Positions 8,448 to 15,510 of a stretch of DNA of 36,837 bases are shown here, piece by piece (positions within the stretch are counted from its first letter, which is position 1; every line of letters begins with the position of its first letter). This DNA comes from Nevskiales bacterium (GTDB lineage: Bacteria; Pseudomonadota; Gammaproteobacteria; Nevskiales; DATLYR01). The translations under genes and the position numbers were made by a program. The notes under the pieces were generated by a model, which saw only the letters and a program-made list of their open reading frames with translations, did no database searches and was not told the origin of the DNA. The DNA is taken from assembly GCA_035574475.1 (NCBI GenBank), contig DATLYR010000101.1, forward strand, positions 1 to 36,837, written 5' to 3'.

Positions 8448-8477
8448 ATCATATATCAGTCTCTAAAAACGATGCAA
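8448..8477 (-). promoter_or_regulatory. Candidate cobS promoter
   Basis: Read on the minus strand, TTGCAT (8477-8472) and TATGAT (8453-8448) are 18 bp apart. The -35 overlaps the upstream operator-like site at 8470-8495, so cobTS could be co-controlled with xsc. Confidence 0.4.
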
Positions 8478-8495
8478 TACGTACCATTTTTTGAA
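8470..8495 (+). promoter_or_regulatory. Upstream operator-like copy between cobS and xsc
   Basis: It shares GTACCATTTTTT (8481-8492) with the pta operator (3736-3747), though the left half-site is degenerate. It lies just upstream of the xsc -35 and over the putative cobS -35. Confidence 0.35.
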
Positions 8496-8503
8496 ATTAG
8501 ATA

Positions 8504-8532
8504 TTGACCTTCATGTCAATGCTGCTTAAATT
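8504..8532 (+). promoter_or_regulatory. Sigma-70 promoter of xsc
   Basis: TTGACC (8504-8509) and TAAATT (8527-8532) are separated by 17 bp. This implies a start near 8540 and a leader of about 70 nt before the xsc ATG. Confidence 0.6.
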
Positions 8533-8547
8533 TGTGCCACATCTCGG

Positions 8548-8573
8548 TTATCGGAACGATTCATACCGTTTTC
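8548..8573 (+). promoter_or_regulatory. Putative IclR-type operator at xsc
   Basis: TTATCGGAAC (8548-8557) is identical to the pta element, followed by ATACC after 5 bp (GGAAC-N5-ATACC, 8553-8567) and a TTTT run. The GGAAC half-site starts 21 bp after the last base of the -10, exactly as at pta. Confidence 0.5.
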
Positions 8574-8609
8574 ATGACCAAGATCCGAACCCAACTCAGG
8601 AGACAGCCC

Positions 8610-10430
8610 ATGAGCACACAGCCCCGTCCCGAGCCCCGCCGCGTCGCCAGCGGCCCGCAGAAGATGACCCCCTCCGAAGCCTTCGTCGAAACCCTGGTCG
8701 CCTACGGCGTCACTGACATCTTCGGCATCATGGGCTCGGCCTTCATGGACGCCATGGACATCTTCGCCCCAGCCGGCATCCGCTTCATCCCGGTGGTGCA
8801 CGAGCAGGGCGCGGCGCACATGGCCGACGGCTATGCGCGGGTGTCGGGCCGCCACGGCGTGGTCATCGGCCAGAACGGCCCCGGTATCAGCAACTGCGTG
8901 ACCGCCATCGCCGCCGCCTACTGGGCGCATACGCCGGTGGTGATCGTCACGCCCGAGGCCGGCACCATGACCATGGGCTTGGGCGGCTTCCAGGAGTGCA
9001 ACCAGCTGCCGATGTTCCAGGAGTTCACCAAGTACCAGGGCCACGTCACCCACCCGGCGCGCATGGCCGAGTTCACCGCCCGCTGCTTCGACCGCGCCCT
9101 CTCCGACATGGGCCCGACCCAGCTCAACATCCCGCGCGACTACTTCTACGGCGAGATCACTGCCGAGATCCCCACGCCTCAGCGCCTGGAGCGCGGCGCC
9201 GGCGGCGCGGAGAGCCTCAAGGCCGCGGCCGAGCTGCTGGCCGAGGCCAAGTTCCCGGTCATCATCGCCGGCGGCGGCGTGGTGATGAGCGATGCGGTCG
9301 AGGAGTGCAAGGCGCTGGCCGAGCGCCTAGGCGCGCCGGTGGTCAACAGCTATTTGCACAACGATTCCTTCCCGGCCAGCCACCCGCTGTGGTGCGGCCC
9401 GCTCGGCTACCAGGGCTCGAAGGCGGCGATGAAGCTGATCAGCCAGGCCGATGTGGTGGTCGCCCTCGGCTCGCGCCTGGGGCCCTTCGGCACCTTGCCG
9501 CAGCACGGCCTGGACTACTGGCCGAAGCACGCCAAGGTCATCCAGATCGATGCCGACCACAAGGTGCTCGGCCTGGTCAAGAAGATTTCGGTGGGCATCT
9601 GCGGCGACGCCAAGGCCGCGGCCCAGGCGCTCACGCAACTGCTGGCCAACCGCACGCTCGCCTGCGACGCCAGCAAGGCCGAGCGCGCCGACAGGATCGC
9701 CGCCGAGAAGGCCGCCTGGGAACAGGAGCTGAACGAGTGGACGCACGAGCGTGACCCCTACAGCCTCGACATGATCGAGGAGGCCCGGCACGAACGCACC
9801 TTCCACGGCGGCTTCTACCTGCACCCGCGCCAGGTGCTGCGCGAGCTGGAGAAGGCGATGCCGGCCGACGTGATGGTCTCCACCGATATCGGCAACATCA
9901 ACTCGGTGGCCAACAGCTACCTGCGCTTCGAGAAGCCGCGCAGCTTCTTCGCGGCGATGAGCTTCGGCAACTGCGGCTACGCCTTCCCCACCATCATCGG
10001 CGCCAAGGTGGCCGCACCGCACCGCCCGGCCATCTCCTATGCCGGCGACGGCGCCTGGGCGATGAGCATGGGTGAGATCCTGACCTGCGTGCGTCACAAC
10101 ATCCCGGTCACCGCGGTGGTGTTCCATAACCGCCAGTGGGGCGCGGAGAAGAAGAACCAGGTCGACTTCTACAACCGCCGCTTCGTCGCCGGGGAGCTCG
10201 ACAACCCGAGCTTCGCCGCCATCGCCCAGGCGATGGGCGCCGAGGGCATCGTGGTCGATCGCCTGGAGGAAGTCGGCCCGGCCTTGCAGCGCGCCGTCGA
10301 CCTACAGATGAACCACGGCAAGACCTGCATCCTCGAGATCATGTGCACCCGCGAGCTTGGCGACCCGTTCCGCCGCGACGCGCTGCGCAAGCCGGTGCGC
10401 TTCCTCGATAAGTACAAGGACTACGTCTGA
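8610..10430 (+). CDS. xsc: Sulfoacetaldehyde acetyltransferase
   Basis: A 606-residue thiamine-diphosphate enzyme that cleaves sulfoacetaldehyde with phosphate into acetyl phosphate and sulfite, the desulfonation step of taurine breakdown. The N-terminal motif is KMTPSEAFVETLVAYGVTDI, followed by FGIMGSAFMDAMDIFAPAGI and HEQGAAHMADGYARVSG with the catalytic-type glutamate region. The ThDP-binding motif begins at GDGAWAMSMGEI and ends near VVFHNRQWG. The ATG at 8610 is chosen because AGGAG (8598-8602) precedes it; in-frame ATG 8574 and TTG 8532 lie in the leader or operator. The length matches the Xsc family. Acetyl phosphate goes to Pta, and sulfite to the TauE or YeiH exporters. Confidence 0.95.
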   Translation: MSTQPRPEPRRVASGPQKMTPSEAFVETLVAYGVTDIFGIMGSAFMDAMDIFAPAGIRFIPVVHEQGAAHMADGYARVSGRHGVVIGQNGPGISNCVTAIAAAYWAHTPVVIVTPEAGTMTMGLGGFQECNQLPMFQEFTKYQGHVTHPARMAEFTARCFDRALSDMGPTQLNIPRDYFYGEITAEIPTPQRLERGAGGAESLKAAAELLAEAKFPVIIAGGGVVMSDAVEECKALAERLGAPVVNSYLHNDSFPASHPLWCGPLGYQGSKAAMKLISQADVVVALGSRLGPFGTLPQHGLDYWPKHAKVIQIDADHKVLGLVKKISVGICGDAKAAAQALTQLLANRTLACDASKAERADRIAAEKAAWEQELNEWTHERDPYSLDMIEEARHERTFHGGFYLHPRQVLRELEKAMPADVMVSTDIGNINSVANSYLRFEKPRSFFAAMSFGNCGYAFPTIIGAKVAAPHRPAISYAGDGAWAMSMGEILTCVRHNIPVTAVVFHNRQWGAEKKNQVDFYNRRFVAGELDNPSFAAIAQAMGAEGIVVDRLEEVGPALQRAVDLQMNHGKTCILEIMCTRELGDPFRRDALRKPVRFLDKYKDYV

Positions 10431-10460
10431 GCGGATGGTATCCGTGACCATACGAGTGTT

Positions 10461-10484
10461 CCCTCTCCCGCGTGCGGGAGAGGG
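10461..10484. terminator. Perfect 10-bp hairpin after xsc
   Basis: CCCTCTCCCG and CGGGAGAGGG pair perfectly around a CGTG loop, 31 bp after the xsc stop. There is no T tract. It is either a transcript-stabilising or attenuating hairpin or a dispersed palindromic repeat of the same type as at the cobT end. Confidence 0.5.
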
Positions 10485-10546
10485 CGTGTGGAGCGGCCAC
10501 CTCTGTCGTCTGATGAAGCTCTAGCGAATCAATCGGACACCGATAC

Positions 10547-11587
10547 ATGAGCACTCCAATCGCTCTTGCCCAGCCGGCGATATTCAACGAGCTGCGCACG
10601 CTGATGCCGGGTTTCATGCTATGCGCCGTGATCGCGGTCGCGGCGACCTTCGTGTCCGAGCACTATGGCGGCCCACAGTTTCTTTACGCCCTGCTGCTCG
10701 GCATCGCGTTTCACTTCATGTCGGAGACCGAGAAATGCATGCCGGGCATCGAGGCCTCGGCGAAGAAGCTGGTGCGCTTTGGCGTGGCCCTGCTCGGTGC
10801 GCGCATCGTCGCAAGCGACGTCTACGATCTCGGCCTGCTCGGCGTCGGCGCGCTCATCGGCGCGGTCGTGCTGACCATCGGCTGCGGCCTGCTACTGGCT
10901 CGCCTGCTCGGCCTGCCTTCGATGCTCGGCCTGCTCTCCGGCGGCGGCACCGGCATCTGCGGCATCTCGGCGACGCTGGCGATTTCATCGACGCTGCCGG
11001 CAACGCGCGAGAACGAGCGCTACACCCTGCTCACCGCGATCGGCGTGGCGATCTTCTCGACTGTGGCGATGGTGCTCTATCCGCTGGTCGTCAAGAGCGC
11101 CGGGTTGTCGGTCAGCGAGGCGGGGCTGTTTCTCGGCGGCTCGATCCATGATGTCGCGCAGGTCGTCGGCGCCGGCCTGATCATCTCCCCGGAGGTCGGC
11201 GATGCCGCAACACTCGCCAAGATGTTCCGCGTCGCCATGCTGATGCCGGTGGTCGTCGTGCTGGCCCTGGTGTTCCACGGCGAGCGGCAGAAGGCAAACG
11301 GCGGAAGCGGCCAGAAAACGCCCCTGCTGCCGCTGTTCCTGGTGGCGTTCGCGGCCCTGGCCGTGCTCAACAGCATGGGCTGGCTGCCGCATGCCGTCGT
11401 TGCAGCGAGTTCGACGCTCTCGCGCTGGTGCCTGGTGATCTCGATCGCGGCGCTCGGCGTCAAGACTTCGCTGGAGAAGCTCGCCGAGCTTGGCTGGAAG
11501 CCGATCGTGCTGCTGTCTGGCGAGGCGCTGTTCGTCGCCGGCTACATGCTGCTGGTCGTCCATCTGAGCCGGTTGCTCTCGGCCTGA
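10547..11587 (+). CDS. YeiH/PSE-family putative sulfate or sulfite exporter
   Basis: A 346-residue membrane protein with about ten hydrophobic segments. Family signatures are AFHFMSETEKCMPGIEASAK with KLVRFGVALLGARI, the glycine-rich LLSGGGTGICGISATLA, and LFLGGSIHDVAQVVGAGLII. These mark the YeiH / putative sulfate exporter family (UPF0324). Members occur next to sulfonate-degradation genes and are inferred to export the sulfite or sulfate formed by Xsc. The gene lies directly downstream of xsc after a hairpin and has only a weak ribosome site. With TauE at 4.8 kb, the cluster carries two unrelated export candidates. Substrate is inferred from context. Confidence 0.8.
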   Translation: MSTPIALAQPAIFNELRTLMPGFMLCAVIAVAATFVSEHYGGPQFLYALLLGIAFHFMSETEKCMPGIEASAKKLVRFGVALLGARIVASDVYDLGLLGVGALIGAVVLTIGCGLLLARLLGLPSMLGLLSGGGTGICGISATLAISSTLPATRENERYTLLTAIGVAIFSTVAMVLYPLVVKSAGLSVSEAGLFLGGSIHDVAQVVGAGLIISPEVGDAATLAKMFRVAMLMPVVVVLALVFHGERQKANGGSGQKTPLLPLFLVAFAALAVLNSMGWLPHAVVAASSTLSRWCLVISIAALGVKTSLEKLAELGWKPIVLLSGEALFVAGYMLLVVHLSRLLSA

Positions 11588-11681
11588 GCCCGATTGCCTG
11601 CATGCCGCACGCGTTCGCCTCGCCGCTCTCGCCGCCGAGCGGGTACAAGATCGCTAAAAGCCTTGTGGCACAATGACTTAG

Positions 11682-11746
11682 CTGGACCAAACGATTCCGC
11701 GCAACTGGTCCTACGCAGCACAGGACGCGATGCTTAGTCTGGGACC
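11682..11746 (+). promoter_or_regulatory. CTGG-type repeats upstream of tauXY, possible TauR sites
   Basis: CTGGACC (11682-11688), CTGGTCC (11705-11711) and CTGGGACC (11739-11746) are direct near-repeats in the 213-bp gap before tauX. MocR regulators typically bind direct repeats, and my recollection is that Rhodobacter TauR recognises CTGGAC-containing repeats. No convincing -35/-10 pair was found here. The assignment is tentative. Confidence 0.35.
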
Positions 11747-11800
11747 CGAATAACGCTCGATGAGCGCACAGCGACACGCACAAAACCCTAGGAGACACCC

Positions 11801-12187
11801 ATGAACCAGACCACTGTCGAGTTCCTGCAGGCCTTCAGCGACGCCTGGAACAACCACGATATCGATGCCCTGATGAGCTTCATGGCCGAAGACTGTGCCT
11901 TCCACGCGGTGTCCGGCCCCGACCTGCTCGGGCGCAGCTTCATCGGCCGCGACGCGGTACGCGAAGGCTTCCAGCTCGCCTGGCAGACCTTCCCCGATGC
12001 CGCCTGGCTCGATCCCGTGCATTTCGTTGCCGGCGACCGCGGCGTCACCGAATCCACCTTCGTCGGCACCAAGGCCGACGGTACCCGGATCGAGGCGCGC
12101 ATGGTCGATGTCTTCACCTTCGTCAACGGCAAGATCGCCGTCAAAAACGCCTTCCGCAAGGATCGGCCGCCGGTGTCTGGTGCCTGA
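11801..12187 (+). CDS. tauX: Taurine dehydrogenase small subunit-like protein (SnoaL/NTF2 fold)
   Basis: A 128-residue protein starting MNQTTVEFLQAFSDAWNNHD, with DALMSFMAEDCAFHAVSGPD and a C-terminal VDVFTFVNGKIAVKNAF. This is the pattern of ketosteroid-isomerase-related proteins with the NTF2/SnoaL cone fold. AGGAGA precedes the ATG. It lies 39 bp upstream of a large FAD oxidoreductase gene in an apparent operon with a TRAP transporter. This is the arrangement of tauX-tauY, whose products form taurine dehydrogenase. The fold assignment is good; the subunit role is inferred from length and context and could be tested by comparison with Paracoccus TauX. Confidence 0.75.
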   Translation: MNQTTVEFLQAFSDAWNNHDIDALMSFMAEDCAFHAVSGPDLLGRSFIGRDAVREGFQLAWQTFPDAAWLDPVHFVAGDRGVTESTFVGTKADGTRIEARMVDVFTFVNGKIAVKNAFRKDRPPVSGA

Positions 12188-12226
12188 TCGGTAGACTCGG
12201 CCCCACGATTTCGAGGAGTCCGCAAG

Positions 12227-13666
12227 ATGGATGCAGCGACGCTACGGCAACTTGGCAGCAACAGAAAGGCCACCCTGCCTTCGTCTCCCTACGATCCGGC
12301 CTACGATCCGCTGGTGTCGGCGACCCCCGGCCAGGGGCGTGAGTATGCCCCGACCTACTGGATCGGTACCGCCGGCGAGCCGCCGCAGGACGACGGTCCG
12401 ATCACCCAGGACATCGATGTCGATGTCGCGATCATCGGTTCGGGCTTCACCGGTCTGACGGCCGCGATCTTTCTTGCCCAGGAACACGGCATCAAGGCCA
12501 CGGTGCTGGAGGCCAATCGCAGCGCCTGGGGCTGCAGCACCCGCAACGGCGGCCAGGCCCAGTGCGCCTCGGGCCGGCTCAAGCGCTCGCAGTGGATCGA
12601 GCGCTGGGGCCTGGACACCGCGCTCAAGATGCATAACGAATGCCTCGAAGGCATGGAAACGTTCAAGGAGTTGATCAAGGACATCGACTGCGACCCACAG
12701 CCAGGTGGCCATCTCTACATCGCGCACCGCGCCCGCGTGATGCCGGTGCTGGAGAAAGAGGCCAGGCTGCTGCGCGAAACCTTCAAGTACAACGCGCGCA
12801 TCCTCTCTGCCGAGACGGTCAGGCGCGAGTACGTGGATGACCAGGAGGCCTGCGGCGCGATGCACGAACCCGAGGGCATCGGGATCCATGCCGGCAAGCT
12901 CGCCTTCGGCTATCTGAAGAAAGCGCGGGCGCTCGGAGTGAAGGTGCACCCGGCGAGCCCGGTGCAAGGCTGGGAGACGCGCAACGGCGTGCATTACCTG
13001 CGCACCCCCGGCGGCATCGTGCGCGCCCGCGCGGTCGGCATCGCCACCGGTGGTTATACCTCGAACAGCCTGCATCCGGAGTTGAAGAATCGGCTGCTGC
13101 CGATCCTGTCGAACTCGATCGTGACCCGGCCGCTGACCGAGGCCGAGATCGAGGCGTGCAACTTCCGCACGAAGCAGGTGATCACCGACACCCGGGTGCT
13201 GCGCCACTACTACCGGCTGATGCCGGACAACCGCGTGCAGATCGGCAGCCGCAGCGCGATCACCGGACAGGATGCGCCGCAGAAGAAATACGAGCAGCTC
13301 CTCATCCGCGATCTGTACCGCAAGTTTCCGGCGCTCGAAGGAATCCGCATCGACTATTCGTGGTGGGGCTGGGTGGATGTGAGCCACGACATGATGCCGC
13401 GCATCCATCAGCCCGACCCGCAGCAGACGGTCTATTACGCCCTTGGCTACGGCGGCAACGGTGTCATGTACTCCGCCCAGGCCGGTCGGCGCCTCGCGCA
13501 GTGGATCGCGGGCAAGGGCAAGCAACTCGAGCTGCCGATCTTCACCTCGAAACTGCCCTTTCCCAACATCCTGGAACTGGTCGAATCCCAGGCGTTCGCA
13601 CCATTTCGCCGGCTCGGACAGCGCTTCCTGTACCGCTGGTATTACCTCAAGGACGAAATGTTCTGA
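12227..13666 (+). CDS. tauY: Taurine dehydrogenase large subunit (FAD-dependent oxidoreductase)
   Basis: A 479-residue DAO-family flavoprotein. The FAD-binding motif GSGFTG (71-76) follows DVDVAIIG, then EHGIKATVLEANRSAWGCST, RNGGQAQCASGR and, near the C-terminus, YYALGYGGNGVMYSAQAGRR. It is likely to oxidise taurine to sulfoacetaldehyde and ammonia, passing electrons to a respiratory acceptor. Related amine and putrescine oxidases share the fold. The tauY call rests on the tauX neighbour upstream, the TRAP genes downstream and the nearby xsc. GAGGAG precedes the ATG. Because tpa is deleted, this enzyme is probably the only route from taurine to sulfoacetaldehyde visible here. Confidence 0.8.
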   Translation: MDAATLRQLGSNRKATLPSSPYDPAYDPLVSATPGQGREYAPTYWIGTAGEPPQDDGPITQDIDVDVAIIGSGFTGLTAAIFLAQEHGIKATVLEANRSAWGCSTRNGGQAQCASGRLKRSQWIERWGLDTALKMHNECLEGMETFKELIKDIDCDPQPGGHLYIAHRARVMPVLEKEARLLRETFKYNARILSAETVRREYVDDQEACGAMHEPEGIGIHAGKLAFGYLKKARALGVKVHPASPVQGWETRNGVHYLRTPGGIVRARAVGIATGGYTSNSLHPELKNRLLPILSNSIVTRPLTEAEIEACNFRTKQVITDTRVLRHYYRLMPDNRVQIGSRSAITGQDAPQKKYEQLLIRDLYRKFPALEGIRIDYSWWGWVDVSHDMMPRIHQPDPQQTVYYALGYGGNGVMYSAQAGRRLAQWIAGKGKQLELPIFTSKLPFPNILELVESQAFAPFRRLGQRFLYRWYYLKDEMF

Positions 13667-13702
13667 TTCTTTCACCACCACTCACCACTCGAGGAGACAG
13701 AG

Positions 13703-14701
13703 ATGAAACTCAGAAAAACCGCACTAGTCCCGCTACTTGCCGCCGCCGGTCTGCTGCTGAGCACTCCTGCTGCATTGGCGGCTACTTTCAAGATGGCGCT
13801 CGGCGATGCCGCCGGCGGCACGCAGTGGGAATTGGGCACGACCTTCGCCAAGCTCTTCAGCGAGAAGACCGGCGGCAAGCACACGGTTGATCTGTTCCCC
13901 AACGGCCAGCTCGGCGACGAACAGGACACGGTCAACAACGCCGCCATGGGCCTGCTCGACTTCTCCGTCCTCGCCATCAACAACATCACGCCCTTCTCGC
14001 CCACCGTCGGCGTGCTCACGCTCCCTTACGTGATCCAGAGCCCGGAAGACGCGAAGAAACTCACCCAGGGCGAGATCGGCAAGGAACTCACGGAAAACAC
14101 CATTCGCGATGCCGGCGTGCGCATTGTCGGCTGGGCGTATTCCGGCTTCAGGGTGCTGACCAACTCCAAGCGTCCGGTGCGCACCCTCGACGACCTCAAG
14201 GGACTGGTGATCCGTGTCCCCAAGAACGACATCATGATCGCCACCTATCAAGCCTGGGGCATCAACCCCACCCCAATGGCGTGGTCGGAAACCTTCACTG
14301 CCTTGCAACAGCGCGTGGTCGACGGGCAGGACAACCCCTACATCACAGTATCGGCGATGAAGTTCAATGAAGTGCAGAAGTACATCACCAACATCCGCTA
14401 CATCTTCTCGCTCGAACCGTTGATCATGAGCGAACAGGTGTTCAAGGAGCAGAAACCGGAGGTGCAGAAAGCCATCCTGGAAGCCGGTCGCGAGGCTACC
14501 GAACATAGCTTCAAGTACCTGCTCGAGACCGAGGACAAGATCCGCAAGGAACTCGTCGCCAAAGGCATGGAGATCAGCGATCCGGCCGATGGCGAGAAGG
14601 AGTGGATCGCCAAGGCCACGACCGCGGTATGGCCAAAGTTCTACGACAGCATCGGCGGCAAGGAAAAGCTGGACGCAGCGCTGAAGGCCCTGGGCCGCTG
14701 A
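13703..14701 (+). CDS. tauK: TRAP transporter substrate-binding protein, probable taurine binder
   Basis: A 332-residue DctP-type periplasmic binding protein. The signal peptide MKLRKTALVPLLAAAGLLLS ends around ALAA at residues 25-28. Mature-protein signatures are GTTFAKLFSEKTGGKHTVDL, FPNGQLGDEQDTVNNAAMG and a central LKGLVIRVPKNDIMIATYQA. GAGGAGA precedes the ATG. It heads the three transporter genes and would deliver taurine to TauLM. TauKLM TRAP systems for taurine are known from Rhodobacter; substrate here is inferred from context. A perfect 15-bp hairpin follows the gene and probably keeps its message more abundant than that of the membrane subunits. Confidence 0.85.
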   Translation: MKLRKTALVPLLAAAGLLLSTPAALAATFKMALGDAAGGTQWELGTTFAKLFSEKTGGKHTVDLFPNGQLGDEQDTVNNAAMGLLDFSVLAINNITPFSPTVGVLTLPYVIQSPEDAKKLTQGEIGKELTENTIRDAGVRIVGWAYSGFRVLTNSKRPVRTLDDLKGLVIRVPKNDIMIATYQAWGINPTPMAWSETFTALQQRVVDGQDNPYITVSAMKFNEVQKYITNIRYIFSLEPLIMSEQVFKEQKPEVQKAILEAGREATEHSFKYLLETEDKIRKELVAKGMEISDPADGEKEWIAKATTAVWPKFYDSIGGKEKLDAALKALGR

Positions 14702-14725
14702 TTCCGGCGCTACTCCGCCGCGCAC

Positions 14726-14765
14726 GGGGGCGGCAGCGCGGGCAGATGCTCGCGCTGCCGCCCCC
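14726..14765 (+). terminator. Perfect 15-bp hairpin between tauK and tauL
   Basis: GGGGGCGGCAGCGCG (14726-14740) pairs fully with CGCGCTGCCGCCCCC (14751-14765) around a 10-nt loop, 25 bp after the tauK stop. There is no T run, so it is more likely an intercistronic mRNA-stabilising or partial termination element than a full terminator. Confidence 0.6.
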
Positions 14766-14933
14766 GATGGCACGACGGGGCACGCTGATCATTCACATCT
14801 GTCAATCCTCAGTGCTATGAATCCGTCCGACCGCTGCCTGAATTCGTTCTTCGATGCAACGTCTACTACAGGGTCTGCAGCGGGGCACGCCTCCCGGGGG
14901 CATCGTGTGCCGCAGTCAGGAGGAACGTTCGCC

Positions 14934-15482
14934 ATGTCCGCAAAACGCGCCCTCATCACGCTTTTGTCGAATGCCGAAGAGTATCTGTGCGAGATACTCC
15001 TGGCCGCATTCGTCGTTCTGCTCTTTGCGCAAATTCTGCTACGCCAATTCTTCCTGTACTCCATTCCCTGGGGTGAGGAAATGGCGACTTATATGTTCGT
15101 CTGGTTCGCCTATCTGGGCGCTGTGGTCGCCGCCAAGATGTCGGCGCACAACCGCGTGGCCTTTCACTTCCGCTTCTTCCCGCCGGTCGTCAAGAAGGTG
15201 AGTGAAGCGATCGCCGACCTGCTGTGGGTGGGGTTCAACCTCTATTTCGTCTGGTTGAGCTACGACTTCGTCTTCAACCGCATGAACCCGTTCTGGAAGT
15301 CGCAGACCACCGGAATTCCAATGAAATACTTCTACATAATCCTGCCGATCGCCTTCCTGCTGATGTCGATCCGCATCCTGTGGAACATCTATCTGACGCT
15401 GTTCAAGGGCGTCGAGATCCTCGATCCGGAAGCCGAGGAAATCGAAAACATCAAGCGCGCCGCCGCAGCGGCGAGCGACTAG
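14934..15482 (+). CDS. tauL: TRAP transporter small membrane subunit (DctQ type)
   Basis: A 182-residue protein with four hydrophobic segments (for example CEILLAAFVVLLFAQILLRQ and the C-terminal YFYIILPIAFLLMSIRILWN) and the DctQ feature PWGEEMATYMFVWFAYLGA. It forms the small integral subunit that pairs with the large DctM permease. The start at 14934 is set by a strong AGGAGG at 14918-14923; the frame is open further upstream, but that part has no membrane-protein character. Genes tauK, tauL and tauM are in order. A 232-bp gap holding a long hairpin separates it from tauK. Confidence 0.85.
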   Translation: MSAKRALITLLSNAEEYLCEILLAAFVVLLFAQILLRQFFLYSIPWGEEMATYMFVWFAYLGAVVAAKMSAHNRVAFHFRFFPPVVKKVSEAIADLLWVGFNLYFVWLSYDFVFNRMNPFWKSQTTGIPMKYFYIILPIAFLLMSIRILWNIYLTLFKGVEILDPEAEEIENIKRAAAAASD

Positions 15483-15510
15483 GTCCCGCTCGGGCAGAGG
15501 AGACAAGGCA

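Noticed and set aside
8532-8609. Upstream in-frame starts for xsc (TTG 8532, ATG 8574)
   Set aside because: They fall in the -10 box or operator region. The AGGAG in front of ATG 8610 and the normal family length favour the later start.
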